DNA of 64,000 bases from Clavibacter tessellarius. Its GTDB lineage: Bacteria; Actinomycetota; Actinomycetes; Actinomycetales; Microbacteriaceae. Below, in pieces: positions 41,533 to 49,751 of this stretch. Position 1 is the first letter of the stretch, and each line of letters starts with the position of its first letter. A program made the translations under genes and the position numbers. A model generated the notes under the pieces. The model was not told the DNA's origin. It did no database searches and worked only from the letters and a program-made list of their open reading frames with translations. The stretch lies in the NCBI RefSeq assembly GCF_001618005.1, contig NZ_LQXA01000024.1:1-64000 (forward strand), written 5' to 3'.

Positions 41533-41798
41533 CCGCGCTCCCCGCGGACGACGAGGACCTCGCGGCGCCCGCGCGACCGGCCGCCGCCGAGCCGCCCCGG
41601 ATCATCGCGTACCCGGACGGACCGCTCCTCGTGCGCGGCGAGTTCGAGATCGTCGACCCCGAGGGCCGGCCCGTGCCGCGCACGCGCACGACGGTCGCGC
41701 TCTGCCGCTGCGGCGTCTCCTCGATCAAGCCCTACTGCGACGGCACGCACCGGCTGGTCGGCTTCCGCACGGATCCGCCCGCCCCCGCGGACGGGTAG
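41529..41798 (+). CDS. CDGSH iron-sulfur domain protein
   Basis: An 89-aa soluble protein. CRCGVSSIKPYCDGTH near the C-terminus is the CxCx-CDGxH motif (three Cys, one His) that holds a redox-active [2Fe-2S] cluster. The segment LVRGEFEIVDPEGRPVPRTRTTVALCRCG is typical of bacterial single-domain CDGSH proteins. The GTG at 41529 overlaps the stop of the diiron-protein gene, so the two are co-translated and probably act together. The stop is 10 bp from the convergent metallopeptidase stop. Confidence 0.85.
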   Translation: MTALPADDEDLAAPARPAAAEPPRIIAYPDGPLLVRGEFEIVDPEGRPVPRTRTTVALCRCGVSSIKPYCDGTHRLVGFRTDPPAPADG

Positions 41799-41808
41799 CG
41801 GCAGCGGA

Positions 41809-42720
41809 CTAGAGCCGGGCGCCGGGCACGGCGAACGTGTCGCAGGCCGACGGGCCGCCCGCGCGACCCGCCTCGAACCAGCGCTGGCGCTGCTCGGCGG
41901 ATCCATGGGTCCAGGTGTGCGGGTCGACCTCGCCGCCGCTCGCCGCCTGGATGCGGTCGTCGCCCACGGCCGCCGCCGCGTCGAGCGCGTCCCGCACCTC
42001 GGCGTCGCTCACGGGCTCGAGGAACGCCGTGCCCGTGTCGTCGCGGATCTCCGACGCGGCGCCGACCCACGCGCCCGCGTAGCAGTCGGCCTGCACCTCG
42101 AGCCGCACGGAGTCCGACGTCGGGCCGGTGCCGCGGCGGTCGGCCCGGTCGAACGCGCCCGAGAGCTGCTGGATGTGGTGGCCCCACTCGTGCCCCACCA
42201 CGTACATCTGCGCGAGCGGTCCGCCCGAGGCGCCGAAGCGCGTGCGGAGCTCCTCGAAGAAGGTCGTGTCGACGAAGAGCCGCTGGTCCGGCGGGCAGTA
42301 GAAGGGCCCGGTGGCGCTCGACGCCTCGCCACAGCCGGTCGTGGTCGCGGCGTCGAAGAGGGAGAAGCCCGGGGAGGCGTAGTCGGCGACGCCCGCCTCG
42401 GGCGCCGCGGTGGTCCAGTACGTGTCGAGCGAGTCGGCCGCGCCGGCCATGCGGCAGTCGACGCTCGCGTTCGCCTCCGCACCGGTCGTGCAGCCCTCGA
42501 TCGCCTCGTCGCGCTCCTCGGACGCGCCGCCCGCGCCGGCCCCGCCCCGTCCGTCGACCAGCTGCGACAGGTCGACGCCCGTGAACTGCTGCACGAGGAT
42601 CACCGCGATCACCACCACGAGCCCGCCGCCGCCCGCCGCGATCCCGGTCGTGCGGCCTCGGCCGCCGCGGCGCCGGGTGACCTTGCTCGTGTCGATGCGG
42701 GCGTCGTCGTCGAAGGTCAT
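41809..42720 (-). CDS. Neutral zinc metallopeptidase (YpfJ family)
   Basis: A 303-aa membrane-anchored protein. A basic N-terminus and single transmembrane segment (about 24-44) are followed by a Gly-rich linker and the extracellular domain. HEWGHH (177-182) is the HExxH zinc motif of the YpfJ/KPN_02809 family; YCPPDQRLFVDTTFF and LEVQADCYAGAWV are further signatures, the latter giving the third ligand. Cys pairs may form disulfides. Physiological substrates are unknown. TACGTT (plus strand 42727-42732) lies 6 nt before the ATG, a leaderless arrangement. Confidence 0.85.
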   Translation of the reverse strand: MTFDDDARIDTSKVTRRRGGRGRTTGIAAGGGGLVVVIAVILVQQFTGVDLSQLVDGRGGAGAGGASEERDEAIEGCTTGAEANASVDCRMAGAADSLDTYWTTAAPEAGVADYASPGFSLFDAATTTGCGEASSATGPFYCPPDQRLFVDTTFFEELRTRFGASGGPLAQMYVVGHEWGHHIQQLSGAFDRADRRGTGPTSDSVRLEVQADCYAGAWVGAASEIRDDTGTAFLEPVSDAEVRDALDAAAAVGDDRIQAASGGEVDPHTWTHGSAEQRQRWFEAGRAGGPSACDTFAVPGARL

Positions 42721-42751
42721 GTCCCGAACGTACCCGCGGGCGACGGGGGCG

Positions 42752-44011
42752 TCAGGAGCCAGCGCGCCCTGCCTCCCCGCGCCGGTGCCCGGGGAGGTCG
42801 AGCTCGAACGCGCAGGCCCGGACGTGGTCGAGCGCCCGCGTCACCGCGCCCAGCGTCACGGCGCCGTCCCCGAGCTCCGAGGCGACGACCTCGGGTGCGG
42901 GGCCATGCGCGATCTCCGCGAGGAGCGGGATCGTGCGGTGGATGAGGAGACCCGCGGCCGGGGCCACGGCGCCCGCGATGATGATCCGGTCGACGTCGAG
43001 CATGCCCTCCAGCACCACGCAGATGCGGGCGAGCCGGGCCGCGAGGCGGTCGACCAGCGCGAGGGCGCACGGATCGCCGTCGTCCGCGGCCGCGAGCACC
43101 TCCGGAGCGCCCAGCTGATCCAGCGGCACAGCGGCCAGGGTCGACCGGGCGTCGATCGTCCCGTCGTCGCGTCCGGCGCGCGCCCACTCGCGGAGCAGCA
43201 GCCCGATACCGTGGGCCGACCCCACGCCCGCGACGAGGTCGAGCAGCCCCATCTCGCCGGCGGCCCCGCGCCGCCCCCGCACGAGGCGCCCGTCGAGCAC
43301 GAAGCCCGCGCCGAACCGCTCGCCCGCCAGCAGGGTCACGGTGGATAGGACGTCCTGCCCCTGGCCGAACGCCCGCTCCGCGACGGCCGCGAGGTTGGCG
43401 TCGTTCTCGACGATGACGTGCGTGCCGGGGCGCGCCAGATGGGTGGCGTAGCCGGGGTTCATGGTCGGCCAGAAGCCGCCGACGCCCTCGGGCGACGCGC
43501 CCTCGAGGTCGGTGGGGGCGGGGACGCCGACGGTGATCACGAGCACCTCGGAAGCCGCCACGCCGGCCTCCTCGCGGGCCGCCGCGACGAGCCGCGCGAC
43601 GGCCGCGCGTCGCGTCGCCCCGGCGTGGGGGCCGCCGGGGTCCGGATCCAGCTCGCCCGTCGCGCGACCGACGACGCGGCCGCGGAGGTCGGCGACGACG
43701 GCCGTCGCGTGGTGCTGCCCGGCATCGACGCCGACGACATGGGCCGCGTCGGCGACGAGCGTGTACCGCCTCGCCGGCCGACCCGTGCGGTAGGCGCCCG
43801 TGGACCGGGCGTCGTCGGTCGTGGTCAACCAGCCGCGGGCGATCAGGTCGTCGCAGACCCCGATGACGGTGGACCGCGTGAGTCCTGTGCGGCGGATGAG
43901 GTCGCTCGCGGTCACGACGTCGGCATCCCAGGCGTGCCGCAGCACCTCGCCCGCGTTGATCCGCCGGAGGACCCCGGGGGAGGAGGCGCCGGTCGCCGCT
44001 GCGATCGTCAT
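42752..44011 (-). CDS. ROK-family regulator lacking the zinc-site residues
   Basis: A 419-aa regulator with an N-terminal winged helix-turn-helix (VLRHAWDADVVTASDLIRRTGLTRSTVIGVCDDLIARGWL) and a ROK domain (VVGVDAGQHHATAVVADLRGRVVG). In place of the usual GExGH...CxCGxxGC segment it has GAAGEMGLLDLVAG, with neither the His nor the Cys cluster, so it should not bind structural zinc. GAGGCGGG precedes the ATG at 44011; upstream in-frame starts lack a ribosome site. It is divergent from the CUT1-glucosidase operon and is probably its repressor. Confidence 0.83.
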   Translation of the reverse strand: MTIAAATGASSPGVLRRINAGEVLRHAWDADVVTASDLIRRTGLTRSTVIGVCDDLIARGWLTTTDDARSTGAYRTGRPARRYTLVADAAHVVGVDAGQHHATAVVADLRGRVVGRATGELDPDPGGPHAGATRRAAVARLVAAAREEAGVAASEVLVITVGVPAPTDLEGASPEGVGGFWPTMNPGYATHLARPGTHVIVENDANLAAVAERAFGQGQDVLSTVTLLAGERFGAGFVLDGRLVRGRRGAAGEMGLLDLVAGVGSAHGIGLLLREWARAGRDDGTIDARSTLAAVPLDQLGAPEVLAAADDGDPCALALVDRLAARLARICVVLEGMLDVDRIIIAGAVAPAAGLLIHRTIPLLAEIAHGPAPEVVASELGDGAVTLGAVTRALDHVRACAFELDLPGHRRGEAGRAGS

Positions 44012-44055
44012 GTGCTGCCCGCCTCGTGTGGTCGACCGTCGTCCGCTGTTGGCCA

Positions 44056-44097
44056 TTGTGCCACCGGCCGGATTCATCTACGGTCTAAATCTAGACC
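44056..44097 (+). promoter_or_regulatory. Promoter and palindromic operator of the CUT1-glucosidase operon
   Basis: TTGTGC (44056-44061) and TACGGT (44079-44084) are separated by 17 bp, giving a plausible -35/-10 pair. The inverted repeat GGTCTAAATCTAGACC (44082-44097, arms of 6) overlaps the -10 end and transcription start, a typical repressor position. The divergent ROK regulator is the likely ligand. Confidence 0.55.
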
Positions 44098-44151
44098 TCC
44101 AATCAACCCGTCCCGGCATCGCCGCCGGGCCGACCACCGGGAGACGACGAC

Positions 44152-45435
44152 GTGCCCACACCCCCGCTGCCCACGCCAGGGCTCCTCACCCGACGCTCCG
44201 TCCTCGCCGGGATAGGAGCGGTCGGGGCGAGCCTGGTCCTCGCCGGATGCGCCTCGCCGGGAGGGCCCCGGCGCACCGACATCACCTTCTATCAGACCAA
44301 GCCCGAGGCGATCGGGTACTTCTCCGACCTCGTCGAGCGGTTCAACGAGTCGCAGTCGTCGATCCGCGTGAGCCACGACACGACGTCGGGCATCGCCGCG
44401 GGCTTCGTGCGCGGCAACCCGCCGGACGTCGCCGCGTTCACCTACAACCTCGAGATGGCGCGGTTCATGGAGCGCGGCGCCCTGAGCGACCTCGGCGACA
44501 TGCCGGAGGCGTCGACGATCCGCCCCGCGGTGCGGGAACTGGTCGACCAGTACGCGACCTACCCCGGGCGGACGAGCGTGCTGCCGTACTCGATCACCGC
44601 CGCGTCCGTCATCTACGACCGGGAGGCGTTCCGCGGGCAGGGCCTCGAGGTCCCGACCACCTGGACGGAGCTGCTCGCCGTGGCCGACGCCCTGCGCGCG
44701 GGCGGCGTCGATCCGCTCTACAGCACGTTCCGCGAGCCGTGGACGGTCGCGCAGGGGCTCTTCGACTACACGACGGGCGGATCCCTGGACGTCGCCGACT
44801 TCTTCGCCCGGATGGGGGAGGCGGGCACGGAGGTCGGCGAGGGGGCCGGCGTCTCCTTCGAGCGGGACTTCGCGGAGCCCGTCGATCGCATGCTCCAGCT
44901 CGCCGCGTACTCCAACCGCGACGCGTCGAGCCGTGGCTACGGCGACGGGAACCTCGCGATGGCCGAGGGCCGGGCGGGCATGCTCATGCAGGGCCCCTGG
45001 GCGCTCGCGGAGATCGCGAAGACCGCGCCCGACGCCGACCTCGGCACGTTCCCGCTGCCGATGACGGAGGATGCCGCCGACCGCCGCGTGCGCGTCAACC
45101 TCGACCTCGCCCTCTGGATCCCCGAGTCCTCCGCCAAGAAGGAGGCCGCGCGGGAGTTCCTGTCTTTCCTGATGACCCCCGAGATCCAGGACGCCTACAA
45201 CGAGGAGTTCCTGGCCTTCGGGACGACGACGAGCGCGCCGCCCGTCACCGACCCCCGCATCGTCGACATGCAGGCCTTCTACGACGACGGGGCGTTCTAC
45301 CAGGGGGCGTCGAAGTCGGTGCCCCTCACCATCCCCACCGAGAACTACGTGCAGGGCATCGTCACCGGCCAGGACGCCGCCGCCACCCTGCGGACCATGG
45401 ACGCCGACTGGCGTCGCCTGGCCTCCCGCACCTGA
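44152..45435 (+). CDS. Extracellular sugar-binding lipoprotein (CUT1, glucosidase operon)
   Basis: A 427-aa solute-binding protein. The signal LLTRRSVLAGIGAVGASLVLAGC has twin arginines (residues 14-15) and a lipobox with Cys33, so Tat export is possible. The mature part has DITFYQTKPEAIGYFSDLVERFNESQSSIRV, GRAGMLMQGPWALAEI and IPESSAKKEAAREFLSFLMTPEIQ, typical of family-1 carbohydrate-binding proteins. It feeds two permeases and a cytosolic GH13 enzyme. The GTG at 44152 is preceded by GGGAGA. The sugar is probably an alpha-glucoside. Confidence 0.9.
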   Translation: MPTPPLPTPGLLTRRSVLAGIGAVGASLVLAGCASPGGPRRTDITFYQTKPEAIGYFSDLVERFNESQSSIRVSHDTTSGIAAGFVRGNPPDVAAFTYNLEMARFMERGALSDLGDMPEASTIRPAVRELVDQYATYPGRTSVLPYSITAASVIYDREAFRGQGLEVPTTWTELLAVADALRAGGVDPLYSTFREPWTVAQGLFDYTTGGSLDVADFFARMGEAGTEVGEGAGVSFERDFAEPVDRMLQLAAYSNRDASSRGYGDGNLAMAEGRAGMLMQGPWALAEIAKTAPDADLGTFPLPMTEDAADRRVRVNLDLALWIPESSAKKEAAREFLSFLMTPEIQDAYNEEFLAFGTTTSAPPVTDPRIVDMQAFYDDGAFYQGASKSVPLTIPTENYVQGIVTGQDAAATLRTMDADWRRLASRT

Positions 45436-45464
45436 ACCGCCGACGGATCGAAGGAGATCACCTC

Positions 45465-46400
45465 GTGGCGACCACCACCCCCATCAGCGCCCGGCCCGTC
45501 GCGGCCGCGCCATCCGGCGCACGGCCCCGTGCCGCGCGCACCGGCAGGAGGACCGACCCGGTCTTCTACCTGTTCCTCATCCCGACGCTCGTGCTCTTCA
45601 CGCTCGCGATCACGCTGCCGGCGGCGCTCGGCGTCTTCTACAGCTTCACCGACTCGATCGGGTTCGGCGACTTCTCCTTCGTCGGCATCACCAACTACAC
45701 GGCGATGGCCACGGATCCCGCGATCCTCAGCTCCTACGGCTTCACGCTGGGCTTCGCGCTCGTCACGGTGATCCTCGTGAACGTCGTCGCGTTCCTCCTG
45801 GCCGTCGGCCTCACCGCGCGCATCCGCTTCAGCAACGCGCTGCGGGCCGTCTTCGTGATCCCCATGGTCGTCTCGGGCATCATCATCGCGTTCGTCTTCA
45901 ACTTCCTGTTCTCGAACTCGCTGCCCGCGCTGGGCACGGCCCTCGGGATCGGCCCGCTCTCCTCGAGCGTGCTCGCCGACGCGGACACGGCCTGGCTCGC
46001 CATCGTCGTCGTGACCGCGTGGCAGGCCGTGCCGAGCTCGCTCCTCATCTACATCGCGGGCCTGCTCGCGATCCCCGGCGAGGTCTACGAGGCGAGCTCG
46101 ATCGACGGCGCGACGGGGTGGCAGCAGATGCGCTCGATCACGCTGCCGCTCGTCTCCGGCTACATCGTGATCAACACGATCATCGGCTTCAAGAACTTCC
46201 TCAACGCCTACGACATCATCGTCGGCCTCACCAACGGCGGGCCGGGCACGTCGACCCGCAGCGTCGCGATGACCATCTTCACGGGCTTCACCGGCGGCGA
46301 CTACGCCTACCAGATGGCGAACGCGACGCTCTTCTTCGTGATCGCGATCGCCATCTCCCTCCTGCAGCTCAAGCTCACCCGCGGAAAGGCGGCCGTCTGA
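45465..46400 (+). CDS. Carbohydrate ABC transporter permease (MalF-like)
   Basis: A 311-aa permease with six hydrophobic segments and the EAA loop PGEVYEASSIDGATGWQQMRSITLPLV. TNGGPGTSTRSVAMTIF is characteristic of MalF-type CUT1 permeases. The GTG at 45465 is preceded by AAGGAG. Its stop shares one base with the next start (TGATG). Confidence 0.9.
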   Translation: MATTTPISARPVAAAPSGARPRAARTGRRTDPVFYLFLIPTLVLFTLAITLPAALGVFYSFTDSIGFGDFSFVGITNYTAMATDPAILSSYGFTLGFALVTVILVNVVAFLLAVGLTARIRFSNALRAVFVIPMVVSGIIIAFVFNFLFSNSLPALGTALGIGPLSSSVLADADTAWLAIVVVTAWQAVPSSLLIYIAGLLAIPGEVYEASSIDGATGWQQMRSITLPLVSGYIVINTIIGFKNFLNAYDIIVGLTNGGPGTSTRSVAMTIFTGFTGGDYAYQMANATLFFVIAIAISLLQLKLTRGKAAV

Positions 46401-47305
46401 TGGCGAATCCCGCGATCGTGTCCCCGCCCGCGCGCCGCACGGGCGACCCCGACGCGCCGAGGCGCCGCTCCGGCGGCCGCGTCGGGCAGGAGCGGCGCAG
46501 CATGCCGCTCACGATCCTGCTGGTCCTCTGCACTCTCACGGTGCTCGTCCCGCTCTACGTCACCGTCTCCATGGCGTTCAAGACGAGCGCGCAGGCGGTC
46601 GACGGCAACGCGTTCAGCCTGCCCGCGCCCGTCGACGTGGGCGCGTTCCGGGCCGCGTGGGAGCTCACCGACTTCCCACGCGCCTTCGGGATCTCCGTGC
46701 TGGTGACGGCGGCGACCGTGGCCGGCACCGTGATCCTCGCGTCGCTCGCCTCCTACGCCATCGCGCGGAACTGGGACAGGAAGCTCTTCCGGTACTCCTT
46801 CTACTACCTGCTCGCGGCGATGTTCCTGCCGTTCCCGGTCGTCGCCCTGCCGCAGATCAAGCTGACCGGGTTGCTGGGGCTCGACAACCCGGCGGGCGTC
46901 GCCATCCTGCACATCATGTTCCAGCTGTCCTTCAGCATCCTGCTGTTCTCGGCGTTCCTCCGATCGCTGCCCGCCGAGCTCGAGGAGAGCGCCCGGCTCG
47001 ACGGCGCGACCACCTGGCAGGTGTTCTGGCAGCTGGTCTTCCCGCTGCTCGCGCCCATGAGCGCCACCGTCGGGATCTTCGCCTTCCTCGCCTCGTGGAA
47101 CGACTTCGCGATGCCGTCGCTCATCACGGCGGATCCGGCGCTCCAGACGCTGCCCGTGGTGCAGAGCATCTTCCAGACGCAGTTCAGCAACGACTACAAC
47201 GTGGCGTTCGCGTCGTACCTCATGGCCATGGCGCCGGCGATCGTCGTCTACCTCTTCACCCAGCGCTGGGTGATGGCGGGCGTGACGCAGGGCGCCATCA
47301 AGTGA
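46400..47305 (+). CDS. Carbohydrate ABC transporter permease (MalG-like)
   Basis: A 301-aa permease with six hydrophobic segments after a Pro/Arg-rich cytoplasmic N-terminus. The EAA loop is LPAELEESARLDGATTWQVFWQLVFPLLAP. It partners the MalF-like protein and must recruit an ATPase encoded elsewhere, as no ATPase gene is in the operon. The ATG overlaps the previous stop by one base. Confidence 0.9.
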   Translation: MANPAIVSPPARRTGDPDAPRRRSGGRVGQERRSMPLTILLVLCTLTVLVPLYVTVSMAFKTSAQAVDGNAFSLPAPVDVGAFRAAWELTDFPRAFGISVLVTAATVAGTVILASLASYAIARNWDRKLFRYSFYYLLAAMFLPFPVVALPQIKLTGLLGLDNPAGVAILHIMFQLSFSILLFSAFLRSLPAELEESARLDGATTWQVFWQLVFPLLAPMSATVGIFAFLASWNDFAMPSLITADPALQTLPVVQSIFQTQFSNDYNVAFASYLMAMAPAIVVYLFTQRWVMAGVTQGAIK

Positions 47306-47366
47306 TCCCGGCCGCGGCCTCCTCATCCACCCGCACGACCACCTTCGACCGAGAGGCACCCACCCG

Positions 47367-49055
47367 ATGACCGACCAGCTCGAGCACGCCCCCGACCGGA
47401 CGCCCCGGACCCCCGACGCCGAGTGGTGGCGCCAGGCCGCCGTCTACCAGATCTACCCGCGCAGCTTCCAGGACACCGACGGCGACGGCATCGGCGACCT
47501 GCCGGGCATCACCCGCCGCGTGCCCTACCTCCGCGAGCTCGGGATCGACGCGGTGTGGCTCAGCCCGTTCTACCCGTCCGCGCTCGCGGACGGCGGCTAC
47601 GACGTCGACGACTACCGCGACGTGGATCCGCGCCTCGGCACCCTCGATGACTTCGACGACATGGTGCGCGCGCTGCACGACGCGGGCATCCGGCTCATCG
47701 TCGACATCGTGCCGAACCACACCTCGGACCGGCACGCCTGGTTCCCGGAGGCGCTCGCGTCCGAGCCCGGATCCGCCGCCCGAGCCCGCTACGTCTTCCG
47801 CGACGGCCTCGGGGAGCGCGGCGAGCTGCCGCCCGCCGACTGGACGAGCGCGTTCGGCGGACCCGCGTGGGAGCCGGTCGGCGACGGCCAGTGGTACCTG
47901 CACTACTTCGCGACCGAGCAGCCCGACCTCGACTGGTCGAACCCCGAGGTGCGCGAGGACTTCCTCGCCACCCTGCGCTTCTGGTCCGACCGCGGGGTCG
48001 ACGGCTTCCGCGTCGACGTGGCGCACGGGTTGGCCAAGCACCTGCCCGACGAGCTGCCCTCGCAGGCGGAGCTCGACGCGTGGGACCAGACCGCCGGCGA
48101 CCACCCGCTGTGGGACCGCGACGAGGTGCACGGCATCTACGCCGAGTGGCGCCGCGTGTTCGACCTCTACGACCCGCCGCGCACGGGTGTCGCCGAGGCG
48201 TGGGTCGACGCGTCCCGCCGGCACCGCTACGCGAGCGCGGAGGGTCTCGGCCAGGCGTTCAACTTCGACCTCCTCGAGGCGGACTTCGACGCGGAGCAGT
48301 TCCAGCGCATCATCACGGCGAACCTCCGCCAGTCCGAGGAGTCCGGCTCGTCGAGCACGTGGGTGTTCTCCAACCACGACGTCGTGCGGCACGCGACCCG
48401 CTACGGGCTGCCCCCGCGCGACGGGGATCCCGTGAAGCAGGGCGCGGCGTGGCTGCTGTCGGGCGGGCGCGCGCCCGAGGTCGACGTGGCGGCAGGCCTC
48501 CGGCGCGCGCGCGCGGCGTCGCTCCTCATGCTGGCGCTACCGGGATCCGCGTACCTCTACCAGGGCGAGGAGCTCGGCCTGCAGGAGGTCGCGGACATCC
48601 CGCACGACGCCCGCCAGGACCCGTCGTACTTCCGGAACCCCGGCGTGGACATCGGCCGCGACGGCTGCCGCGTGCCCCTCCCGTGGGAGCGCTCGGGACC
48701 GGCGTTCGGCTTCAGCGACGCAGGCGCGCACCTGCCGCAGCCCGCGTGGTTCGGCGCATCGTCGGTCGAGGTGCAGGAGGCCGACCCGACCTCCACGCTG
48801 CACCTGTACCGTCGCGCGCTCGCCCTGCGCGCCGAGCTGCAGACGGGGGAGACGCTCGAGTGGCTCCCAGCGGAGGAGGGGGTCCTGCACGCGGTGCGGC
48901 CGGGCGGCTGGCAGGTCGTGGTCAACTTCCGCGCCACGCCCGTGCCCATGCCGGTCGGCGAGGTGCTCGTCGCGAGCGGGCCGCTGGGCGACGACGTCGA
49001 CTCCGCGGGAGCGGCCCAGCTGCCGGGCGAGACGGCGGTGTGGCTGCGCGCGTGA
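47367..49055 (+). CDS. Alpha-glucosidase (GH13, oligo-1,6-glucosidase type)
   Basis: A 562-aa cytosolic alpha-amylase-family enzyme. WWRQAAVYQIYPRSFQDTDGDGIGDLPG opens the barrel. DGFRVDVAHGL supplies nucleophile Asp217, GVAEAWV the acid/base Glu277 and VFSNHDVVR the third carboxylate Asp338. IVPNHTSDRHAWF is conserved region I. It hydrolyses terminal alpha-glucosidic bonds of imported oligosaccharides such as maltose, isomaltose or sucrose; linkage preference is not decided here. It is the last gene of the operon, 61 bp after the permease, with GAGAGG before the ATG. Confidence 0.92.
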   Translation: MTDQLEHAPDRTPRTPDAEWWRQAAVYQIYPRSFQDTDGDGIGDLPGITRRVPYLRELGIDAVWLSPFYPSALADGGYDVDDYRDVDPRLGTLDDFDDMVRALHDAGIRLIVDIVPNHTSDRHAWFPEALASEPGSAARARYVFRDGLGERGELPPADWTSAFGGPAWEPVGDGQWYLHYFATEQPDLDWSNPEVREDFLATLRFWSDRGVDGFRVDVAHGLAKHLPDELPSQAELDAWDQTAGDHPLWDRDEVHGIYAEWRRVFDLYDPPRTGVAEAWVDASRRHRYASAEGLGQAFNFDLLEADFDAEQFQRIITANLRQSEESGSSSTWVFSNHDVVRHATRYGLPPRDGDPVKQGAAWLLSGGRAPEVDVAAGLRRARAASLLMLALPGSAYLYQGEELGLQEVADIPHDARQDPSYFRNPGVDIGRDGCRVPLPWERSGPAFGFSDAGAHLPQPAWFGASSVEVQEADPTSTLHLYRRALALRAELQTGETLEWLPAEEGVLHAVRPGGWQVVVNFRATPVPMPVGEVLVASGPLGDDVDSAGAAQLPGETAVWLRA

Positions 49056-49100
49056 GCTGAGGCGGTCGAGCTCCCATGCGCGTGATGCGGGACCGCGCGC

Positions 49101-49751
49101 TCAGCCGTCGGGGACCGGATCCGCGGCGAGGTCCGGGCGGGTGCCCTGCACGACGTCCCGCACCCGCTCGACCGCCTCGCGCACCACGTCGTGCCCGCCG
49201 CGCGGCGCGGCCTGCGCGAGCCGCGCGCGCCGGACGAAGCCGTCCCAGTCGCCGCCGCCCGCGCGCAGCGGGCGCGTGGGCGCGAGCAGGGCGGCGCGAC
49301 GCAGCCATACGTCGGCCTCGCCCGCCCAGCGGTCGAGCGCGGCATCGGCCCTGGCGCGGGCCGGCCCGGCCAGGCGCTCGACGAGCGGGCCGATGACGTC
49401 GAGGGCGAGCGGGTCCACGAGGGCCCGCAGCCGCGCGTCCCGCACGAAGCCCTCGATCCGCGTGAGGTCGCCGTTGTCGAGCCGGTCGACGTGCTCCTGC
49501 AGCAGCACGACCGCCGCCAGCCGTCGCTCGTACACGCGCGACCGCCAGAGCTCCGAGGCGAGCGCGACCGCCTGGTCGCGGGTCATCCCGGGACGCCGGC
49601 GGCCGAGGTCGCGCACCGTGCCGCGGACGGCGCCGACGGACGCGCCCACGAACTCGAGGTCGGAGCCCAGCCGCTCGCGCTCCGCCTCGGCGCGGTACCA
49701 GGCGCCCTCCCGTTCGAGCGCCGCCGCGACGAAGTCCGCGTCCTCCGTCAT
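49101..49751 (-). CDS. DNA alkylation repair protein (AlkD/HEAT-like)
   Basis: A 216-aa all-helical protein. TRDQAVALASELWRSRVYERRLAAVVLLQEHVDRL and VDPLALDVIGPLVERL, together with EADVWLRRAALLAPTRPL, match the AlkD-type HEAT-like DNA glycosylase family, which removes positively charged alkylated purines. No metal or nuclease motif is expected. The ATG overlaps the stop of the epimerase gene by 4 bp (ATGA, 49748-49751). It converges with the glucosidase gene. Confidence 0.78.
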   Translation of the reverse strand: MTEDADFVAAALEREGAWYRAEAERERLGSDLEFVGASVGAVRGTVRDLGRRRPGMTRDQAVALASELWRSRVYERRLAAVVLLQEHVDRLDNGDLTRIEGFVRDARLRALVDPLALDVIGPLVERLAGPARARADAALDRWAGEADVWLRRAALLAPTRPLRAGGGDWDGFVRRARLAQAAPRGGHDVVREAVERVRDVVQGTRPDLAADPVPDG

